Shown: positions 6,194 through 13,291 of the stretch, one piece after another
Layout of the letters: every line of letters begins with the position of its first letter
Numbering within the stretch: position 1 is the stretch's first letter
Notes under the pieces: model-generated
Seen by the model: only the letters and a program-made list of their open reading frames with translations
Database searches by the model: none
What the model was told of the DNA's origin: nothing
Assembly: GCA_030536565.1 (NCBI GenBank)
Contig: JAUNPT010000035.1
Location: forward strand, 1 to 15,643
DNA length: 15,643 nucleotides
Source of the DNA: Eubacteriales bacterium
GTDB lineage: Bacteria; Bacillota; Clostridia; Lachnospirales; Lachnospiraceae
Direction of reading: 5' to 3'
Translations under genes and position numbers: made by a program

Positions 6194-7274
6194 TTTTGAA
6201 CAGATGTTAGATGAAACATTTAAGACAATACATACAGGAGAGGTAGTTGACGGAACTGTTATCGACGTTAAGGAAGATCAGATTATTCTTAACATTGGTT
6301 ACAAGGCAGATGGTATTATTACTCGTAATGAATACACATCTACACCAGGTGTTGATCTTACAACAGTTGTTGCTGTTGGAGATTCAATGCAGGCTAAGGT
6401 GCTTAAGGTTAACGATGGCGAAGGACAGGTCCTTCTTACATATAAGAGACTTGTAGCTGATAATGGCAACAAGAAGCTTGAAGAAGCATTTGAGAACCAG
6501 ACAGTTTTAACAGCAACAGTAAGTCAGGTGATGAATGGCGGACTTGGCGTAGTAATTGATGAGTCAAGAGTATTTATTCCTGCAAGTCTTGTATCAGACA
6601 CATTTGTAAAGGATTTATCAGTTTATAAGGATAAAGAAGTATCTTTTGTTATAACAGAGTACAACCCAAAGAGAAGAAGAATCATCGGTGACTGCAAGCA
6701 GCTCATCGTTGCTAAGAAGGCTGCAGCTCAGAAAGAACTGCTTGAGAAGATTCATGAAGGCGACACAATTGAGGGAACAGTTAAGAATGTTACAGACTTT
6801 GGTGCATTTATTGACCTTGGCGGAGTTGATGGATTACTTCATATCTCAGAGATGTCATGGGGCAGAACAGAGAATCCTAAGAAGGTTTACAAGGTTGGAG
6901 ATTCCGTTAAGTGCTTTATCAAGGAAATTAACGGTGACAAGATTGCATTAAGCGTTAAGTATCCAGACCTTAATCCTTGGAATGATGCCGCACACAAGTT
7001 TGCTATCGGTAATGTTGTAACAGGTACAGTTGCAAGAATGACAGATTTTGGTGCGTTTGTTCAGCTTGAAGAAGGAGTTGATGCGTTACTCCATGTTTCA
7101 CAGATTTCAAGAGAGCATATTAACAAGCCTTCAGATGTTCTTTCGATTGGACAGCAGATTGAGGCACAGATTGTTGATATGAATGAAGCTGAGAAGAAGA
7201 TTAGTCTTAGCATGAAGGCAATGCTGCCTGAAGAAGAACCAGTAGAGTATTCTACAGATTCTGTTGAAGAATAA
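6180..7274 (+). CDS. rpsA: 30S ribosomal protein S1-like, four S1 domains
   Basis: The 364-residue protein has four S1 RNA-binding domains, about residues 19-90, 107-175, 193-261 and 276-346. The third and fourth carry the classic signatures VTDFGAFIDL...GLLHISEMSW and MTDFGAFVQL...ALLHVSQIS; the first two are more diverged, as is usual. An acidic tail (351-364) closes it. Six-domain S1 proteins are found in Proteobacteria, while four domains is the common Firmicute form. It binds mRNA and may help translation initiation, though its need in Firmicutes is less clear. GAGGAGG at 6164-6170, inside the end of ispH, lies nine bases before the ATG at 6180, which decides the start over an in-frame ATG at 6162. 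The codon use is noticeably regular (AAG, CTT), fitting high expression. A strong terminator follows. Confidence 0.95.
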   Translation: MSELSFEQMLDETFKTIHTGEVVDGTVIDVKEDQIILNIGYKADGIITRNEYTSTPGVDLTTVVAVGDSMQAKVLKVNDGEGQVLLTYKRLVADNGNKKLEEAFENQTVLTATVSQVMNGGLGVVIDESRVFIPASLVSDTFVKDLSVYKDKEVSFVITEYNPKRRRIIGDCKQLIVAKKAAAQKELLEKIHEGDTIEGTVKNVTDFGAFIDLGGVDGLLHISEMSWGRTENPKKVYKVGDSVKCFIKEINGDKIALSVKYPDLNPWNDAAHKFAIGNVVTGTVARMTDFGAFVQLEEGVDALLHVSQISREHINKPSDVLSIGQQIEAQIVDMNEAEKKISLSMKAMLPEEEPVEYSTDSVEE

Positions 7275-7290
7275 TTAATAATGTATATAT

Positions 7291-7329
7291 ATTCCGGGAT
7301 TTCAGGTGTTGGAAATCCCGGGATTTTTT
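7291..7329 (+). terminator. Intrinsic terminator after rpsA
   Basis: A 13-base-pair stem, 7291-7303 with 7312-7324 (core CCGGGATTTC with GAAATCCCGG, one G-U pair), encloses the 8-base loop AGGTGTTG and runs into six T residues (7324-7329). It begins 17 bases after the rpsA stop and should end the cmk-ispH-rpsA transcript. Confidence 0.93.
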
Positions 7330-7379
7330 ATGACATGGGTTAGGTGCAAAAGATTGCTGTTTGAAAGCATAGTGGAATA

Positions 7380-7408
7380 TTGTTATATCTAAATTTGTAT
7401 GATAAAAT
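7380..7408 (+). promoter_or_regulatory. cheR promoter, extended -10 type
   Basis: TTGTTA (7380-7385), a 17-base spacer and TAAAAT (7403-7408) preceded by TGA (7400-7402) give a sigma-A promoter with an extended -10. Transcription should start near 7415, leaving about 67 bases before the cheR ATG. It lies some 50 bases after the rpsA terminator. No sigma-D (flagellar) consensus is seen here. Confidence 0.6.
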
Positions 7409-7481
7409 AATACTAAATTAAGTATAAAAATGCAGATGCAGGTGAGTATTCTGCAGTGATATTTTATAGCTTGGGAAAGGT

Positions 7482-8282
7482 ATGGACATTCATATGATTA
7501 AAGACTACGAGGAATTTAAAAAATTTGTTTTACAGACAACAAGCATTGACCTTAATGCCTATAAGGAACGACAGATGAAAAGAAGGATTGATACATTAAT
7601 AAGCCGTGAGAAATTTGATGGCTATGACAGTTACAGTAAGGCAATTAAAACAGATTCAAAGCTGATGAATGAGTTCGTTAATTATCTTACAATTAATGTA
7701 TCTGAATTTTATAGAAATCCAGCTTTATGGAAAACACTGGAAGACGTGATACTTCCGGATTTAATAAGCAAGTTTGGGCAGAATTTAAAAATATGGAGTG
7801 CGGCATGTTCAACGGGGGATGAACCATACTCTCTTGCAATGGTTCTTGCAAAGAAGATTCCGATGAATAAGATTAAAATATATGCTACTGATATTGACGA
7901 ACAGGTTCTCGAAAAAGCTAAGGACGGAGTGTATGCAGCTAATAGTCTTAAAGGGCTGCCAGATGAATACAAGAAAAAGTATTTCACAAAGATGGGAGAC
8001 AGGTTCTATAAGATTTCTGATGATATAAAGAAGTGTGTGGAATTTAAGAAGGCTAATCTTTTAAAGGATAAGTATCCATCAGGCTGTCATTTGATAGTAT
8101 GCCGAAATGTTATGATTTATTTTACGGAAGAAGCCAAAGAGGTTATTTATAAGGATTTCAATCGCGCATTAGTCAATGACGGCTGCCTTTTTGTTGGTAA
8201 TACAGAGCAGATTATCAATCATAGAAGTCTTGGTTATGAGTTTGACAAGCTGTTTTTCTATAGAAAGGTTAAAGGAATCTAA
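7482..8282 (+). CDS. cheR: CheR, chemoreceptor protein-glutamate O-methyltransferase
   Basis: CheR uses S-adenosylmethionine to methylate glutamates on chemoreceptors, setting the adaptation state in chemotaxis. The 266-residue protein has the small helical N-terminal domain (about 6-70, with the basic QMKRRIDTLI at 31-40). The methyltransferase domain follows: NVSEFYRNP (72-80), the SAM-binding SAACSTGDEPYSLAM (106-120, where many relatives have SAGCSTGEEPYS), ATDID (135-139) and CRNVMIYF (207-214). Two starts are possible: ATG 7482, with GGGA at 7473-7476 five bases upstream, and ATG 7494, which fits the family N-terminus but is 13 bases from AAAGG. I give the longer form. It stands apart from other chemotaxis genes, which is common in Lachnospiraceae, and implies a motile host. 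Confidence 0.95.
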   Translation: MDIHMIKDYEEFKKFVLQTTSIDLNAYKERQMKRRIDTLISREKFDGYDSYSKAIKTDSKLMNEFVNYLTINVSEFYRNPALWKTLEDVILPDLISKFGQNLKIWSAACSTGDEPYSLAMVLAKKIPMNKIKIYATDIDEQVLEKAKDGVYAANSLKGLPDEYKKKYFTKMGDRFYKISDDIKKCVEFKKANLLKDKYPSGCHLIVCRNVMIYFTEEAKEVIYKDFNRALVNDGCLFVGNTEQIINHRSLGYEFDKLFFYRKVKGI

Positions 8283-8297
8283 AATTAAAATCAACTA

Positions 8298-8326
8298 TTT
8301 ATCTTTGTTAAATAATATGCTATTAT
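8298..8326 (+). promoter_or_regulatory. Candidate gpmI promoter, extended -10
   Basis: TGCTATTAT at 8318-8326 is an extended -10 (TGC plus TATTAT, five of six matches). The -35 position 17 bases upstream, TTTATC (8298-8303), is poor, but extended -10 promoters tolerate this. The start would be near 8333, which places the following stem-loop at the very 5' end of the mRNA. Confidence 0.45.
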
Positions 8327-8328
8327 GC

Positions 8329-8387
8329 TAATGCATTGGTATATTTGGAAGGTGACAGATAAGCTGCCTTAATATGCCAGTACATTA
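8329..8387 (+). promoter_or_regulatory. Long leader stem-loop before gpmI
   Basis: Bases 8330-8345 pair with 8371-8386 at 15 of 16 positions (two G-U pairs, one C-A mismatch), with T8329-A8387 added at the base. Inside, AAGG (8349-8352) pairs with CCTT (8367-8370) and CAG (8356-8358) with CTG (8364-8366). A three-base internal loop (8346-8348), a TGA bulge (8353-8355) and the loop ATAAG (8359-8363) interrupt it. There is no T run after it, so it is not a standard terminator. It lies 40 bases before the gpmI start and does not cover the ribosome site. I match it to no named riboswitch; a 5' stabilising hairpin or a protein-binding site would both fit. Confidence 0.6.
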
Positions 8388-8425
8388 TTGGTTTAATTAG
8401 GATAAAATTTGAAAAGGAGATTTAT

Positions 8426-9964
8426 ATGAGCAGGAAACCGGTAGTTTTAATGATACTTGATGGATATGGTTTGAATAAGGACAAGAAGGGCAATGGAGTT
8501 GCGGCTGCAAATACGCCTGTAATAGATAAGCTGATGGCAGAGTATCCTTATGTTAAAGGGTATGCTAGCGGACTTTCGGTTGGACTTCCAGATGGACAGA
8601 TGGGTAACTCAGAGGTTGGACATCTTAATATGGGAGCTGGACGTATTGTTTATCAGGAATTGACAAGAATTACCAAGGCAATTGAAGATGGGGATTTCTT
8701 TGAAAATCCAGAATTTCTTGCAGCAGTTGAGAACTGTAAGAAGAATAATTCAGATCTTCATTTGTTTGGACTTTTATCAGATGGCGGTGTCCACAGTCAT
8801 ATTACACATTTATATGCACTTCTTGAGCTTGCTAAGAGAAATGGCCTTAAGAATGTATATGTACATGGATTTATGGATGGTCGTGATACTGCAACAGATG
8901 GCGGTAAGGGATATATAAGTGCTTTAATGGACAAGATGAAGGAAATAGGTGTTGGACAGATTGCTTCAATTATGGGACGTTACTATGTAATGGACCGTGA
9001 TAACAGATGGGACAGGGTTGAAGCTGCTTACAAGGCTATGGTTAATGGCGAAGGTGATGAGGCTGCATGTGCAAAATGTGCAATCAATGCATCATATGAA
9101 GCAGGAAAGACAGATGAATTTGTGGTGCCTACAGTGGTTAAGGAAAATGGAAAGCCGCTTGCAACAATTAAAGATGGTGATTCAGTTATCTGTTTTAATT
9201 TCAGACCTGACAGAGCAAGAGAAATCACAAGATGCTTCTGTGATGATGAATTTACTGGATTTGACAGAGGTGCAAGAAAGAAAGTTCATTATGTATGTTT
9301 CACAGATTATGATGTTACAATTGGAAACAAGTTTGTTGCATTTAAGAAGGAAGCAATCACTAATACATTTGGTGAGTTTTTAGCTGCTAACAATATGACA
9401 CAGGCAAGAATTGCTGAGACTGAAAAATATGCTCATGTGACATTCTTCTTTAATGGTGGTGTTGAGGAGCCTAATAAGGGAGAGGATAGAATACTTGTTA
9501 AGTCGCCTAAGGTTGCAACATATGATTTACAGCCTGAGATGAGCGCACCACAGGTATGTGATAAGCTTGTCGATGCAATTAGCTCGGATAAGTATGATGT
9601 AATCATTATTAATTTTGCAAATCCGGATATGGTTGGACATACAGGTGTTGAGACAGCAGTTGTTAAGGCAGTAGAAACAGTAGATACTTGTGTTGGCAGG
9701 GCTGTTGATGCTTTAAAGAAGGCTGACGGAGTAATGTTTATATGTGCTGACCATGGTAATGCAGAACAGCTTGAAGATGCGAATGGAGAGCCATTTACAG
9801 CACATACAACAAATCCTGTACCATTTATTCTTGTAAACTATGATGAGGCCTATACGTTAAAGGAGGGAGGAAGACTTTGTGATATCGTACCTACTTTAAT
9901 CGAGGTAATGGGAATGGAAAAGCCTTCTGAAATGACAGGTGAGTCATTGCTTATCAAGAAGTAA
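8426..9964 (+). CDS. gpmI: 2,3-bisphosphoglycerate-independent phosphoglycerate mutase
   Basis: iPGM interconverts 3- and 2-phosphoglycerate in glycolysis and gluconeogenesis, using two Mn2+ ions and a phosphoserine intermediate. The 512-residue length is typical. Metal and active-site residues are in place: D12 (LDGYG), the phosphorylated serine S62 in MGNSEVGH (59-66), H123, DGRDT (151-155), R185, the RPDRARE stretch (260-266), K334, D401 and H405 (NPDMVGH), D442 and H443 (ADHGNAEQ), and H460. AAAGGAG lies just upstream of the ATG. It is an alkaline phosphatase-superfamily enzyme and no cofactor-dependent GpmA replacement is needed. It stands as its own unit after cheR, with a structured leader. 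Confidence 0.97.
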   Translation: MSRKPVVLMILDGYGLNKDKKGNGVAAANTPVIDKLMAEYPYVKGYASGLSVGLPDGQMGNSEVGHLNMGAGRIVYQELTRITKAIEDGDFFENPEFLAAVENCKKNNSDLHLFGLLSDGGVHSHITHLYALLELAKRNGLKNVYVHGFMDGRDTATDGGKGYISALMDKMKEIGVGQIASIMGRYYVMDRDNRWDRVEAAYKAMVNGEGDEAACAKCAINASYEAGKTDEFVVPTVVKENGKPLATIKDGDSVICFNFRPDRAREITRCFCDDEFTGFDRGARKKVHYVCFTDYDVTIGNKFVAFKKEAITNTFGEFLAANNMTQARIAETEKYAHVTFFFNGGVEEPNKGEDRILVKSPKVATYDLQPEMSAPQVCDKLVDAISSDKYDVIIINFANPDMVGHTGVETAVVKAVETVDTCVGRAVDALKKADGVMFICADHGNAEQLEDANGEPFTAHTTNPVPFILVNYDEAYTLKEGGRLCDIVPTLIEVMGMEKPSEMTGESLLIKK

Positions 9965-10038
9965 GTATATTAAAAATAATAGTATAGCTTAATACTGCAC
10001 AAGCGGGCAGTAAGTTACTGAAATAAGGAATGCCAGAT

Positions 10039-11061
10039 ATGCAGGTCCATGTTAGTATTAAGGATTTGTGTATCTGGCAGTTCTATAATGGGAATGGATT
10101 TTATATGAATGAAGCAGCAAGAAAGATATTAAGCAGATTATCAACTGGGGGCATTGAATTGGAAAACTCAAGAAAATTTGCCGATTTAAAGGCAATTGAC
10201 CCGTTGAAAATATTTCGTCACACAGTTGATTATAAAATAGATAACTATGGGCATGAGATTCCCACAAGAATATATTATCCTTCTTTTAGAGCAATGGAAA
10301 ATGACGGACAGGGACTGGGGGCACTGCTTTTTTTCCATGGCGGCGGCTGGGTGACTGAAAGTGTGGAGAATTATAATAAGGCATGTGCAAGACTGGCACA
10401 GACCACAAATCAGCTGGTTATATCAGTGGATTACAGGCTGGCACCGGAATATCCATTCCCAATAGGGCTTGAGGATTGTTATACGGTGGCAAGGGAAGTT
10501 TACAGGACAGGGCTTGCTTTGGGAATTGAAGCTGATAAGATTACACTGATAGGTGATAGTGCAGGAGGAAATCTGGTTTCAGCGGTTTCACTTCTTGCTA
10601 AGAAAAGAAAAGACTTTGCTGTAAAACGCCAGATTTTAATATACCCAGTGGAAAATAATGATTACAGTGAAAACTCACCCTACGAATCAGTTCATACTAA
10701 TGGGAAAGGTTATCTGCTGACTGCTAAAAAAATGCAGGATTATGTAAAAATGTATATTCAGAAAGAAGATGATATTAATAATCCGTATTTTGCACCTCTT
10801 TTATGTGAAGATGTTTCAGGACAGCCGGATACACTTGTAGTTACAGCGGAATTTGACCCGTTAAGAGATGAAGGTGAGGCTTATGCAAAAAAGCTTGAGG
10901 ATGCAGGAAACAAGGTGACTATTAAAAGAATTTCAGGAGCTATGCATGGCTATTTTGCGTTGGGAATAACATCAAGGTATTTAACTGAGACATTTCAGGC
11001 AATAAAAGAATTTTTAGGACAGAATGAAGGGGAAAATGATGGGAAATTGGAGAACAATTGA
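10039..11061 (+). CDS. HSL-type alpha/beta hydrolase (family IV esterase-like)
   Basis: The protein belongs to the hormone-sensitive-lipase group of esterases, cytoplasmic hydrolases of short acyl esters. It carries FFHGGGW for the oxyanion hole, YRLAPEYPFP, the nucleophile elbow GDSAGG, the acid in FDPLRDEGEAYA and the histidine in GAMHGYF, so the Ser-Asp-His triad is complete. The start is uncertain. ATG 10039 has AAGGA nine bases upstream and is given here (340 residues). ATG 10030 is too close to the same site. ATG 10105 (MNEAARKILSRLS) fits the family N-terminus better but has only a weak GGA site. There is no signal peptide. Its 3' end overlaps the next gene by 23 bases, pointing to a two-gene unit with coupled translation. 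The natural substrate is unknown. Confidence 0.9.
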   Translation: MQVHVSIKDLCIWQFYNGNGFYMNEAARKILSRLSTGGIELENSRKFADLKAIDPLKIFRHTVDYKIDNYGHEIPTRIYYPSFRAMENDGQGLGALLFFHGGGWVTESVENYNKACARLAQTTNQLVISVDYRLAPEYPFPIGLEDCYTVAREVYRTGLALGIEADKITLIGDSAGGNLVSAVSLLAKKRKDFAVKRQILIYPVENNDYSENSPYESVHTNGKGYLLTAKKMQDYVKMYIQKEDDINNPYFAPLLCEDVSGQPDTLVVTAEFDPLRDEGEAYAKKLEDAGNKVTIKRISGAMHGYFALGITSRYLTETFQAIKEFLGQNEGENDGKLENN

Positions 11062-12829
11062 CAATACTGGAAAGATTTTCCCGGCAACCAGTAACAGGAG
11101 GGATACCAGAGTATTTCGTCTGTATGTGGTTTTAAAGGAAAATGTTGACGGAGATGTCCTTCAGCAGGCATTGGATAAAACAATTGAAAAATATCCGCTT
11201 TTTTTGTCAGTTATCCGTAAAGGCTTTTTCTGGTATTACCTTGAAAAAAGTGACTTGAAGCCAGAGGCTGCTTTGGAGAGTAAGTCACCTTGTTCAAGTA
11301 TCTATATAAGGGATAAAAAAAGTCTGCTTTTTGAGGTTACGTATTATAAAAATAAAATTAATTTTGAGGTATTCCATGCACTTACAGATGGGACAGGGGC
11401 AGTGGAATTTATACGGGAGCTTACAAAAAATTATATTTGTATAAAACATGGGCTTGCGGATGTTGTTCTTGGTGATGAGCTTAATACAGAGGTGGATTAC
11501 GAAACTGATGGCTTTGATAAGTACTATGAAAACAATCAGAAGGTTAGTAACCAGAAGCAGCCAAGGACTTATCAGCTTCATGGTCTTCATTGTGAGCCGG
11601 GAACCATGAAGCTTAATGAGTACGTGTTTTCTACAGATGAGCTTCGCAATAAGGCAAGGCAGCTTGGTGTTTCGATTACGGTGCTGCTTACGTCGGTGCT
11701 TATATATTCAATAAATGAGGAAAGAAGGGTAAGGAATAAACGACCTATTGGTATTATGGTTCCTGTGAATTTAAGAAAATATTTCCCTTCGGAAACTATG
11801 ATGAATTTTTTTGGCTGGATTTCACCATATCATGATTTTTCAACGGAGGGAACAGATTTAAAAGATGTAGTTTCTTCTATAAAACAAAGATTTAAGGAAG
11901 GTCTTCACAAAGAGAATATTATTGCAAGAATGAACAAGCTTGTTAAAATGGAGAAGAATCCTTTCCTTCGTGGAATACCTCTTGAATTAAAGATTATATC
12001 CATGAGGCTGGCAGCAAGTATGTCAACAGGAGAAATCACAGCAGTTTATTCTAATATAGGAGCTTTAAAACTTCCTGATGAAATAGGAGGCTATGTTCAA
12101 AGATTTGGCTTTTTTGTGAGCACACCTAAGGTTCAGATGTGCAGCTGTTCTTACAAAGATGAATTTACTGTCAGTATAACCTCAGCCTTTGAAAATGATA
12201 ATATTCAGAGGAATTTTCTGCGTAATTTAAAAACAATGGGTATTGATGCCAAGGACAGTAAAACGGAGTATCCAAAGGAATTTGCAAAGCCCTATAAAGG
12301 ATTGATGTTTGTAAAGGTGTTTACGTTTGCAATGATTGCGCTTGCGGTAATTACGCTTGGTATTAATTATATGTTAAGGCCTGTAAACCATTGGCCCCTT
12401 TATACTGTATTTGGCGCAATGTGTATGTGGTTTGTCAGTATTCTGGGGTATTTTAAGCGGAAAAACCTCTATAAGAATGCAATATGGCAGCAGATTATTG
12501 TTACAGCCATATGCATAATATGGGATATGATGACAGGCTGGAAGGGCTGGTCAGTAGAATTTGTGTTCCCGGCAGTTAATATGGTTATTTTGATTTCATT
12601 GTTTGTGATTAGTCTGGTTCAAAAGGAGCACATAAGAAAAAATATGATTTATTTTCTTATGAGCGGGGCAATTGGGCTGGTTCCTTTTGTTTTGCTGCTG
12701 ACAGGCTGTCTTTTGTTTCCATACGTGGCGATGATGGGCTCTATTATCAGTTTTCTTGTGATTACTGCGGTTATTATATTCATGTGGAATGACGTAAAGC
12801 ATGAGATTATGAAAAAATTTCATGTTTAA
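11039..12829 (+). CDS. Condensation-type acyltransferase (alcohol acetyltransferase-like) with six-helix membrane domain
   Basis: This 596-residue protein is a two-part fusion. Residues 1-410 resemble the CoA-dependent acyltransferase/condensation fold. H113 in HALTDG (113-118) is the counterpart of the HHxxxDG catalytic motif with one of the two histidines replaced by V/F context, and SNIGAL (338-343) is the second typical patch. Residues 424-583 hold six hydrophobic helices, at about 424-444, 452-471, 481-499, 508-527, 535-557 and 562-583. I recall this arrangement from Lachnospiraceae proteins annotated as alcohol acetyltransferase or DUF6320. The start at 11039 has AAGGGG at 11027-11032 six bases upstream; ATGs at 11024 and 11036 are less suited. 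It overlaps the esterase gene by 23 bases. A membrane-bound ester- or amide-forming enzyme paired with an esterase is an inference; no substrate can be named. Confidence 0.85.
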   Translation: MGNWRTIDNTGKIFPATSNRRDTRVFRLYVVLKENVDGDVLQQALDKTIEKYPLFLSVIRKGFFWYYLEKSDLKPEAALESKSPCSSIYIRDKKSLLFEVTYYKNKINFEVFHALTDGTGAVEFIRELTKNYICIKHGLADVVLGDELNTEVDYETDGFDKYYENNQKVSNQKQPRTYQLHGLHCEPGTMKLNEYVFSTDELRNKARQLGVSITVLLTSVLIYSINEERRVRNKRPIGIMVPVNLRKYFPSETMMNFFGWISPYHDFSTEGTDLKDVVSSIKQRFKEGLHKENIIARMNKLVKMEKNPFLRGIPLELKIISMRLAASMSTGEITAVYSNIGALKLPDEIGGYVQRFGFFVSTPKVQMCSCSYKDEFTVSITSAFENDNIQRNFLRNLKTMGIDAKDSKTEYPKEFAKPYKGLMFVKVFTFAMIALAVITLGINYMLRPVNHWPLYTVFGAMCMWFVSILGYFKRKNLYKNAIWQQIIVTAICIIWDMMTGWKGWSVEFVFPAVNMVILISLFVISLVQKEHIRKNMIYFLMSGAIGLVPFVLLLTGCLLFPYVAMMGSIISFLVITAVIIFMWNDVKHEIMKKFHV

Positions 12830-12831
12830 AG

Positions 12832-12855
12832 TTTAAAATGTATTGCTATTTTAAA
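12832..12855. repeat. Short AT-rich inverted repeat over the secG promoter
   Basis: TTTAAAAT (12832-12839) and ATTTTAAA (12848-12855) are perfect inverted copies around an 8-base centre that contains most of the -35 box of the secG promoter. As RNA it would be a weak AT stem, so it is a poor terminator for the gene ending at 12829. It could be an operator, or just AT-rich chance. Confidence 0.4.
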
Positions 12856-12871
12856 TGGGGTGTGATAAAAT
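12843..12871 (+). promoter_or_regulatory. secG promoter, extended -10 type
   Basis: TTGCTA (12843-12848), a 17-base spacer and TAAAAT (12866-12871) preceded by TGA (12863-12865) form a good sigma-A promoter. The nine bases TGATAAAAT are identical to those of the cheR promoter. The start near 12878 gives a short leader before the AGGAGG site. Confidence 0.62.
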
Positions 12872-12914
12872 CAATGCATTGTGTTAGTTTCTGGTAATAG
12901 GAGGTGTATATAGA

Positions 12915-13172
12915 ATGTTCGGAATGTCATGGGCAGATACTATTAGAATTGCTTTAATGGGTATTTTTGTTTTAGTATGTATTGCATTAACAATAATCGT
13001 CCTTATGCAGGAGAGCAAGCAGAATGGTCTCTCGGGAGCAATCAGCGGTGCTGCTGATACTTACTGGGGTAAGAACAAGGGTCGTTCGATGGAAGGCAAG
13101 CTTGTTGCATTTACAAAAGCACTTGCGGTTGCATTTGTTGTGATTGCTGTTATTTTAAATATTAATTTTTAA
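12915..13172 (+). CDS. secG: Preprotein translocase subunit SecG
   Basis: SecG is the small non-essential partner of SecYE in the export channel and aids preprotein movement. The 85-residue protein has two membrane helices (about 11-31 and 64-83) joined by the conserved cytoplasmic loop VLMQESKQNGLSGAISG (29-45). The loop continues with a WGKNKGRSMEGKL stretch (51-63), matching Firmicute SecG in length and pattern. AGGAGG (12899-12904) is ten bases before the ATG at 12915; an ATG at 12924 is possible but less well placed. The order secG-rnr-smpB is widely conserved in Firmicutes. Here a terminator and a new promoter sit between secG and rnr. Confidence 0.95.
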   Translation: MFGMSWADTIRIALMGIFVLVCIALTIIVLMQESKQNGLSGAISGAADTYWGKNKGRSMEGKLVAFTKALAVAFVVIAVILNINF

Positions 13173-13173
13173 A

Positions 13174-13210
13174 AAAACGCTCCCGAGAGAAATCTTAGGA
13201 GCGTTTTGTT
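13174..13210. terminator. Terminator after secG
   Basis: AAAACGCTCC (13174-13183) pairs perfectly with GGAGCGTTTT (13198-13207), and a small AGA/TCT stem with a GAAA loop lies inside the 14-base loop. The T-rich TTTTGTT follows on the plus strand. The left side is a run of seven A residues, so it could also end transcripts on the minus strand. It starts just after the secG stop codon. Confidence 0.85.
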
Positions 13211-13234
13211 AATTATCCTGAAATGTGGCATAAT
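13206..13234 (+). promoter_or_regulatory. rnr promoter abutting the secG terminator
   Basis: TTGTTA (13206-13211) sits on the T tract of the terminator, and 17 bases later comes CATAAT (13229-13234) with a TGG extension at 13226-13228. A perfect TATAAT at 13243-13248 is nearby but lacks a partner -35. The start near 13241 gives about 50 bases of leader before the ATG at 13292. Confidence 0.55.
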
Positions 13235-13291
13235 AGATGTAGTATAATAGGCTGTATATCATTATAAATGGCTGGCAGAATGGAGAGTAGA

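Noticed and set aside
8305..8333. TTGTTA (8305-8310) as the -35 box of the gpmI promoter
   Set aside because: At 16-18 bases downstream only GCTAAT or poorer hexamers are found, and TATTAT is 10 bases away. The extended -10 reading is better.
9989..10017. TACTGC/GCAGTA hairpin after gpmI as a terminator
   Set aside because: The stem is only about six pairs and no T run follows, so termination is not supported.
11294..11590. 98-codon minus-strand frame inside the acyltransferase gene
   Set aside because: It lies opposite a well-supported gene, shows no known domain, and has no convincing ribosome site; it is a shadow frame.
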